From Legionellales bacterium UBA4722 (GTDB lineage: Bacteria > Pseudomonadota > Gammaproteobacteria > DSM-16500): DNA of 13,073 nt. Both the position numbers and the translations under genes were made by a program. This document shows, piece by piece, positions 8,336 through 13,073 of this stretch (positions are counted from its first letter, which is position 1; each line of letters starts with the position of its first letter). The stretch is from positions 1 through 13,073 of the forward strand of contig DHJK01000211.1 of assembly GCA_002404295.1 (NCBI GenBank), given 5' to 3'. Below the pieces are notes generated by a model. That model had not been told where the DNA came from, ran no database searches, and saw only the letters and a list, made by a program, of their open reading frames with translations.

Positions 8336-8343
8336 ACCTAATT

Positions 8344-10242
8344 ATGTTTGGCAGAAAAAACGAAAACGTAAGTGAAGATGATAAAGCAGTACCCGAAAAT
8401 TTGAACGTCCCAACTAATGAGCCATTAACACGCTCTACCAACGATGATGGTGTTGAAGAAAAAATTCCTTTATCTGTGAATCGTGTGAATAGAGACGATT
8501 CTTTAGCGCGTATACAAGAGAATCGATGGAATGAAATGTCCAATGAAGAAGAATTGACATTAATCAACCAGGATAGACGCGATAAATTCAAGAAACTGGT
8601 AGATGATATATACGCAATAGATGCTCCAGGCTATTTAGATTTGCTTGATCTTCAACCCTATAAATCTCACAAACTAGTCATATATCAAGGTTTACAAAGA
8701 TTAGGAAAAGAAAATCAAAAACATGCTGTCATGGTGGCTGCTGTTATTTTTTCTCTCGAGAATGCATTGCATGTTGCTAATGCTATACGTACTTTAATAA
8801 ATAGCGATGTTTTATTTTATAATACTAACTTCATGCAAGCGGCTCACTTAAGTCTTGTCGATACTGGAAAAGATGCTGGCACAATTGCTTCATCCATCTT
8901 TACGTATAATTTACAATATCAATTGAATAACAGTCATCGTTTTAATTCTGCCAATGCACATACGTATATCAATTTATTGATAAGATTGAGGCAAGCTGGA
9001 ATAATGCTAACAGAAAACATCTGTCTGGTCATTGCTAAAGCTTCTGAATCCAACTGGCAACAAGTTATCGAATCATTTATTTCTTTGAAAGTCGCAGGAA
9101 TACTGACAGATGATCTATGTTTGATACTTGATTTATATGAACAATATCAGTATTCAACAGAGATCGCCGATTTATTGATTTTATTAAATAAAAAAATACC
9201 ATTGACGAATGAGATTATAACGCTCGCCATTATGAATGGTTCGCTTGCGAGTAAAATTATTAAAGAAATTGAACTGCTAATAGAACCTTCTATTGATGAT
9301 ATAAAAACTATTTTTAATATGAGCTATCAATCAGATGTTGCTACAAGTAACCTTTCTGTACTGTTGGATAAAGCACAATCAAGTAGTAAAATACAAGCTG
9401 TTGAGGAATCTTTATCGGCTTTAGAAAATGCAGGAATCCCCACAGAGCATTATCAGTTAATTCTTGCTTTGTCTGAAAATTTTGAACGATTAAATACTAT
9501 TACCGATTTATTGATCAAATCTAAAAATGAGTTTCATATACCATTGACGAATGACGTCATAGATCTTGTAGTTCATCACCCAGGTTTGCTAGCTATGGTT
9601 GCAAACGGGATTAGAAAATTAATGGATCACGGAATTAAACCATCCATTGAACTTATCATAGCTTTATGTAAAATTGAAAATAATATAAATAACACTATTG
9701 ATGGATTGTTATTATTGTATTCAAAAAATATGTTGCCTCAAGTTATGTTTACAGGTGAATCAGAAATGAAGCTACCAGTGCTTACGCCTCGTTCTGTCAT
9801 CAATATTATTAGCTGTAAGTACAGTGCTGAAGCACTTGAAGGTTGTAAGCTGCTGGCCCAACATCGAGATGAAATTGAACTTATAGATGATTTAATAGTG
9901 GAATGCATGTTATCAAGAAGCCCTGAAGAAATGCGTGAAATTCTTCAAGCTTATTTATCTTTAAAGCGTGAGAATAAATTACTTGATGACAACGATATAG
10001 AAGATATTTGTTTTGCAGTTCTGTGCGGTACTGGAATTCAGGCTATTGAGAAAAGAATATTTAAATATATAGCGAAAGAAAAGTTACTACCATTTCCCTC
10101 CGTTCTTTCGGATTGTATTTATTCTTATTTTAAGTCTCCCTACTCAAGTGCAAGAAGGCCGGCTTGCAAAGTAGAGCAGATTGAGGATGATGTTGCTGAA
10201 AGCAAGATAGAAGCACCAAAGTTTACAGCAAAAGGTTCTTAG
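8344..10242 (+). CDS. Alpha-helical repeat protein with AGI-LT type units, 632 residues
   Basis: No enzymatic motif, signal peptide or membrane span is visible. The first 65 or so residues are charged and probably disordered. From about residue 200 to 470 the sequence is built from helical units marked by AGI/IPLT turns: AGIMLTEN (218), AGILTDDL (251), IPLTNE (285), IEPSID (313), AGIPTEH (363), IPLTND (399) and IKPSIE (431), mostly 32-34 residues apart. This is the look of a superhelical protein-binding scaffold. From memory, similar LxxAGILT repeats occur in uncharacterised proteins of Legionella relatives. The C-terminal 22 residues are acidic then basic (EQIEDDVAESKIEAPKF, then TAKGS), which could suit a secretion signal but proves nothing. 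It has its own promoter and AGGGA ribosome site and is convergent with the nucleotidyltransferase gene. Function is unknown; a partner-binding or effector role is inferred. Confidence 0.85.
   Translation: MFGRKNENVSEDDKAVPENLNVPTNEPLTRSTNDDGVEEKIPLSVNRVNRDDSLARIQENRWNEMSNEEELTLINQDRRDKFKKLVDDIYAIDAPGYLDLLDLQPYKSHKLVIYQGLQRLGKENQKHAVMVAAVIFSLENALHVANAIRTLINSDVLFYNTNFMQAAHLSLVDTGKDAGTIASSIFTYNLQYQLNNSHRFNSANAHTYINLLIRLRQAGIMLTENICLVIAKASESNWQQVIESFISLKVAGILTDDLCLILDLYEQYQYSTEIADLLILLNKKIPLTNEIITLAIMNGSLASKIIKEIELLIEPSIDDIKTIFNMSYQSDVATSNLSVLLDKAQSSSKIQAVEESLSALENAGIPTEHYQLILALSENFERLNTITDLLIKSKNEFHIPLTNDVIDLVVHHPGLLAMVANGIRKLMDHGIKPSIELIIALCKIENNINNTIDGLLLLYSKNMLPQVMFTGESEMKLPVLTPRSVINIISCKYSAEALEGCKLLAQHRDEIELIDDLIVECMLSRSPEEMREILQAYLSLKRENKLLDDNDIEDICFAVLCGTGIQAIEKRIFKYIAKEKLLPFPSVLSDCIYSYFKSPYSSARRPACKVEQIEDDVAESKIEAPKFTAKGS
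9167..9554 (+). repeat. Internal duplication inside the helical repeat gene
   Basis: CCGATTTATTGAT occurs at 9167-9179 and 9503-9515, and the 17-mer ATACCATTGACGAATGA at 9196-9212 and 9538-9554. The encoded proteins align over about 75 residues (from AGILT at 251 and AGIPT at 363 through IEPSID and IKPSIE). Offsets of 336 and 342 bp imply small codon-level indels since the duplication. Confidence 0.65.
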
Positions 10243-10269
10243 CCTAGAGGGGAAAGGGACCCAATCAAT

Positions 10270-10312
10270 AGCATCGTCGCATGAATGATGATCACTCATG
10301 CAACGATTCGCT
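10270..10312. repeat. Near-palindromic hairpin flanked by 7-bp direct repeats
   Basis: The left arm runs AGC, AT, CGT, C, GCATGA, A, TGA and the right arm TCA, C, TCATGC, A, ACG, AT, TC, GCT. Pairing is nearly complete apart from two single mismatches and a two-base bulge. TAGCATC occurs at 10269-10275 and again at 10314-10320, bracketing the structure. There is no T-run, so it is not a standard terminator, though it lies 28 bp after the stop of the repeat-protein gene and could protect that mRNA 3' end. Flanking repeats suggest a small inserted element. Confidence 0.4.
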
Positions 10313-10318
10313 CTAGCA

Positions 10319-10414
10319 TCAACCAAAGTGATAACTAAGACCCGCGCTCAATAACCCTGCTCCTGCAATACCGATAATTAATCCCTGATATTGTGTCGTG
10401 ATACCACAGACTGC
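10319..10414 (-). pseudogene. Possible C-terminal remnant of a membrane or outer-membrane protein
   Basis: Thirty-one codons are open between a TGA at 10417-10415 and a TGA at 10321-10319. They read AVCGITTQYQ then GLIIGIAGAGLLSAGLSYHFG. The end resembles the last strand of outer-membrane beta-barrels (aromatic residues near the terminus), or alternatively a transmembrane helix. There is no start, and the frame is stopped upstream, so if real it is a decayed fragment. It is short enough to be chance. Confidence 0.2.
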
Positions 10415-10503
10415 TCACATTTTTATGTCAATGTTGAACTGCACTAAAGAACAGTGACGCCCCCTAACGATCGCGGCTCGGTTGAGATTTGGGAAGGAGA
10501 AAG

Positions 10504-10539
10504 GATGGGGGGATCTCGAAGAAACCCCCCATCTTTTTT
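10504..10539. terminator. Strong GC hairpin between convergent genes, likely bidirectional terminator
   Basis: GATGGGGGG (10504-10512) and CCCCCCATC (10525-10533) form a perfect 9-bp stem with a 12-base loop. On the plus strand it is followed by TTTTTT (10534-10539), ideal for transcripts from the repeat-protein gene, although that gene ends 261 bp earlier. On the minus strand it comes within 5 bp of the TAA at 10540-10538 of the nucleotidyltransferase gene and is followed by CTTTCT, a weaker U-tract. The plus-strand T-run overlaps the opposing stop codon. Confidence 0.75.
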
Positions 10540-13073
10540 AGCAGACTCGAAATCGTGTTGTACGCACTTGTTCTGTAGGCAGTGCTCTTGCCCTTTGACT
10601 CGCAAAATGAAATTTAATATCCGCCATAAAATTAATAAATTCAGGACGCGGAGCAGTTTCAGTTTGAATAGTCGGCTGTGCCATGCTAAATGACATATTT
10701 CTTTTTATGTATTTTAGGTGATTACTAAAAAGAGTTTTCTCATTGGCTGTGTGTAAAGTATCTTGCACCAACTCAAGTATTTGAGGATTAAAATTAGTCT
10801 TGGATAGACACGCAATAGCATACAGAAAATAATAAAAGCCTAATTTTTTAGAGTCTTTAGGAAGAATTTCGAGATAATCATCCAGCATTGCAGTTGTTTT
10901 CAGAATAATATCAATATTAGGCATGCCCGTTAATCCTTTTATGACATTTGATTCAAGCAACTCTTTCACCACTTGATGCGTATCAAACCTCGTAAACAAT
11001 TCATCTAATTTACTACCTATTTGACGAAAGTGTGTTTTATTCAGTTCTGGGTCTTTAGAATTAAATATAAAAGCATTGAAGAGAGTAACGATATAATTCC
11101 CATCAGAAAAGTTAATAAGATTCGTGATCCTTTTATCTTGTTTATATCTTTTATGCTTTAATTTTATTTTGGCTAAGCGGAAAATCTGAATTAAATCATC
11201 AAAAATAGTAGTCTCCGTATTAACAGCTTTGATTTTCCCTTTTCTAAGCGAAAGAAGAACTCTTTCAGATCCCAGTATCGTATATTTTTTCGCTTCCGGT
11301 ACAAGTTTAATCGTTGCAGCTGCAGGTGTCAGGTCTCTTTCATTTAAATTATTTTCGATGAGTGTCGACTCGCTCATGGAGGAATTGTAATGTGCAGGAT
11401 TTAGACAGGTAATCTCTACTTTGATTGATTTAAGATGAACGCGATAGGGATGTATCAATAATTTAATGCGATCTAATTTTTCATGGGATAAGTTGACAGC
11501 ATTCTTATTAGGTTTTAATTTTTTATCGAATTTAGCGAGCATTTCAGGAGAAAGCGGTATTTTTTCACAAATATTTTTCAATTTATTAATATAGTAAAGA
11601 CCATCAGGTTCGCGTGCGCGTACGTAGGCGGCAGTTGCTTTAATTTGCAATGCAGCGAGATTATCAAGAGTGGGTGCTGATTTTACAGAGACAAGATCGC
11701 ATTTCTGCAACGGTAATGTGACGTGAATGATTTTATGGATGCCTCTTACCTCATGTTTATATTTTCGAATGTCTAATTGAGAACGAAGAAACTCTATGCT
11801 GCAAAAACCGACTATATCCCAGTCACCGCCGTCATTATGCTCTTTGTCATAAAGACAAGTAATAGCTCCGCCAGTTAAATAAAAATGTTTTTTAGCCACA
11901 GGATAGGTGAAGGTATGCAGATCCGTTATAAACTTCAAAAATTCCTCTGGAAATTGATCTCGAGTCACTACAAAATCATCATCCACATCCTTCGCATCAT
12001 TCACATCCTTCGCATCCGCCACATTATTGTTGAAAAATGTGAGTGATGATAAAGGAGTTTGATATGAGTTGAAATGGTCATCTCCTTTGCTTTCAAATTT
12101 CGTTTCTAATTTTTCATCGGATGATGTGTTGCATTCAGGTCCTATTAATTCGGCTAGATAGGTAGATGTTGGAGGTTCTTCTGTTTTTGGAACAGTATCA
12201 TCTGTGGGTATGTCTATATGCGTCAATGATAGATCTGTATTTGTTGTTTCTGGCGCTGGTGTTTCTATCGGTGATGTAATATTATTTGGTATCGATATTT
12301 CCATCAGTGGAGAAATATGTATTGGCGTTGAAATATCTGTAGCGGGTGGTGTAGTTATTTGTGTTGCTGTCACAATTGTATTATTTTGTGCAACTCTAGC
12401 CGCAGTCTGAAATCTAGCTTGTTTTTGCGGAATGACCTTAATCATACTCGCCAATGTTAATGGAGTAGGGGTACTAACGGGTAATTTATTTTTCGAAACA
12501 GGTTGATTAGCTGGCGTTTTAGGTTTTTGTACGACGGGTTTAATATCACGATTTGGTTGAGCTGGAAGTTTGGAAGTAGAAACTAAACTCAGTTTGCTTG
12601 TGATAGTCGTAGTAGTGTTTACACGCATTGCGGGTTTACCTAGCTGCTTTTTCTGCGTAGTCGTGGGTTGTGATTTAGTCTCAATAGGCGGTTTTACTTT
12701 TGGTTTAGGTGTAGGTTTTTTTGTGCCTTTATAAATTTTAGATAAGTCAACTTCATCCGAATCACTAGCCACTTCTGGCATGTCTGCTGGCGGTAACTCT
12801 TGCTTCATTTCAGCAGTAGCAACATTTAGTGATTTATTTTTTCGAGCTTTTTTCTTTTTATCTGTGTTAACAGAGGGTGTTTCAGAATCAAATAAATGAT
12901 CTTCCAGTGTTTTTGCAAACGCATCATCACTATCATAATAAATATTTTTTTTGATTTCGATTAATTCAGGCGTACTTACACCGAGTATTTTTGCAAGCTG
13001 CAGTATAGAATTTTGAAATAATTTAAGAGATCTCTTGCCATCAGAGGATGAATTTAAAATTCCAATCTTATCC
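10538..13073 (-). CDS. Polymerase-beta-fold nucleotidyltransferase with Pro/Thr-rich leader; 5' end outside the window
   Basis: The frame is open from the right edge to TAA 10540-10538, giving 844 visible codons. ATG 12808 is only the first Met: the 88 codons before it have no stop and no ATG, GTG or TTG, and no Shine-Dalgarno precedes that ATG. Counting from it, residues 10-260 are Pro/Thr/Ser-rich and look disordered. Around 305-400 is a nucleotidyltransferase head: G313-G314 (YLTGGAIT), D329 and D331 (GDWDIVGF), and D371 (KCDLVSV), the hGG, DxD and third-Asp pattern of the family, nearest in style to poly(A)-polymerase/CCA-adding heads. A segment near 530-550 (IFDDLIQIFRLAKIKLKHKR) resembles the helical neck of those enzymes. 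The rest is helical. It probably transfers a nucleotide from NTP using two metals. Acceptor unknown; its long leader argues against a housekeeping CCA enzyme. Confidence 0.85.
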   Translation of the reverse strand, partial: DKIGILNSSSDGKRSLKLFQNSILQLAKILGVSTPELIEIKKNIYYDSDDAFAKTLEDHLFDSETPSVNTDKKKKARKNKSLNVATAEMKQELPPADMPEVASDSDEVDLSKIYKGTKKPTPKPKVKPPIETKSQPTTTQKKQLGKPAMRVNTTTTITSKLSLVSTSKLPAQPNRDIKPVVQKPKTPANQPVSKNKLPVSTPTPLTLASMIKVIPQKQARFQTAARVAQNNTIVTATQITTPPATDISTPIHISPLMEISIPNNITSPIETPAPETTNTDLSLTHIDIPTDDTVPKTEEPPTSTYLAELIGPECNTSSDEKLETKFESKGDDHFNSYQTPLSSLTFFNNNVADAKDVNDAKDVDDDFVVTRDQFPEEFLKFITDLHTFTYPVAKKHFYLTGGAITCLYDKEHNDGGDWDIVGFCSIEFLRSQLDIRKYKHEVRGIHKIIHVTLPLQKCDLVSVKSAPTLDNLAALQIKATAAYVRAREPDGLYYINKLKNICEKIPLSPEMLAKFDKKLKPNKNAVNLSHEKLDRIKLLIHPYRVHLKSIKVEITCLNPAHYNSSMSESTLIENNLNERDLTPAAATIKLVPEAKKYTILGSERVLLSLRKGKIKAVNTETTIFDDLIQIFRLAKIKLKHKRYKQDKRITNLINFSDGNYIVTLFNAFIFNSKDPELNKTHFRQIGSKLDELFTRFDTHQVVKELLESNVIKGLTGMPNIDIILKTTAMLDDYLEILPKDSKKLGFYYFLYAIACLSKTNFNPQILELVQDTLHTANEKTLFSNHLKYIKRNMSFSMAQPTIQTETAPRPEFINFMADIKFHFASQRARALPTEQVRTTRFRVC
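11983..12018 (-). repeat. 18-bp tandem duplication in the nucleotidyltransferase gene
   Basis: Two adjacent 18-bp units (11983-12000 and 12001-12018) share CACATCCTTCGCATC and differ only at their ends. On the coding strand they specify the acidic hexapeptides DAKDVN and DAKDVD, just before the catalytic domain. The duplication is in frame, so copy-number change would only lengthen or shorten a linker. Confidence 0.75.

Larger units (their letters stand above)
10243..10503. other. Intergenic stretch between convergent genes
   Basis: About 260 bp without a credible intact gene. It contains the near-palindromic hairpin, the possible membrane-protein remnant and a G/C-richer stretch (10457-10485) unlike the surrounding AT-rich sequence. 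The mixture of a fragment, a hairpin and composition change suggests debris of past rearrangement. Confidence 0.4.

Noticed and set aside
10454..10693. Plus-strand 79-codon frame at the 3' end of the nucleotidyltransferase gene
   Set aside because: It runs through the terminator hairpin and antisense to a real gene, and its product is a low-credibility Cys/Arg-rich translation.
12204..12410. Plus-strand 68-residue frame with a membrane-like composition
   Set aside because: The Val/Ile/Gly-rich appearance is the reverse complement of Thr/Ile/Pro-rich leader codons in the minus-strand gene, not an independent gene.
1..13073. CRISPR array, tRNA, rRNA, riboswitch, insertion sequence with transposase
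   Set aside because: I saw no regularly spaced repeats, no cloverleaf with CCA or T-loop motif, no conserved riboswitch core, and no transposase-like protein on either strand.

Overview
The window is AT-rich DNA with long reading frames, short bacterial promoters and Shine-Dalgarno sites, so it is bacterial. It holds no tRNA, rRNA or housekeeping gene. The large, soluble, multidomain or repeat-built proteins without signal peptides (leucine-rich repeats, transglutaminase-like fold, AAA+ modules, helical AGI-LT repeats, a nucleotidyltransferase with a long disordered leader) resemble the accessory and effector-like gene content of host-associated gammaproteobacteria such as Legionella, Coxiella and relatives. 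That placement is inference from style. No secretion-system gene is present to anchor it.

Layout. Positions 1-5752 (+) hold one giant gene that enters from the left edge. Its reading frame breaks in an A-rich tract near 200-218: an upstream 84-codon segment (3-257) and the 1774-codon segment (from GTG 428, but open from 197) are most simply the same gene split by a one-base shift. The protein carries LRR-like repeats, a Cys-His transglutaminase-like domain, several degenerate repeated modules, one AAA-like module with an intact P-loop but no acidic Walker B, and one fully canonical AAA+ module. A likely terminator follows. Positions 5836-7992 (-) encode a 718-residue protein I do not recognise. 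Positions 7993-8343 are a divergent control region with promoters facing both ways and three dyads, one lying on the -35 of the rightward promoter. Positions 8344-10242 (+) encode a 632-residue alpha-helical repeat protein with an internal duplication of about 115 residues. Positions 10243-10537 contain a near-palindromic hairpin between 7-bp direct repeats, a short fragment resembling a membrane-protein C-terminus, and a strong GC hairpin between the two convergent genes. Positions 10538-13073 (-) hold a 5'-truncated gene for a polymerase-beta-fold nucleotidyltransferase with a Pro/Thr-rich leader. Its frame is open to the right edge, 88 codons past the first in-window ATG.

No pathway links the genes. 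Orientations alternate (+,-,+,-), each gene seems to be its own transcription unit, and only the 718- and 632-residue genes share a control region. The best candidate for something new is the giant LRR/transglutaminase-like/tandem-AAA protein with its frame break at a poly-A tract.
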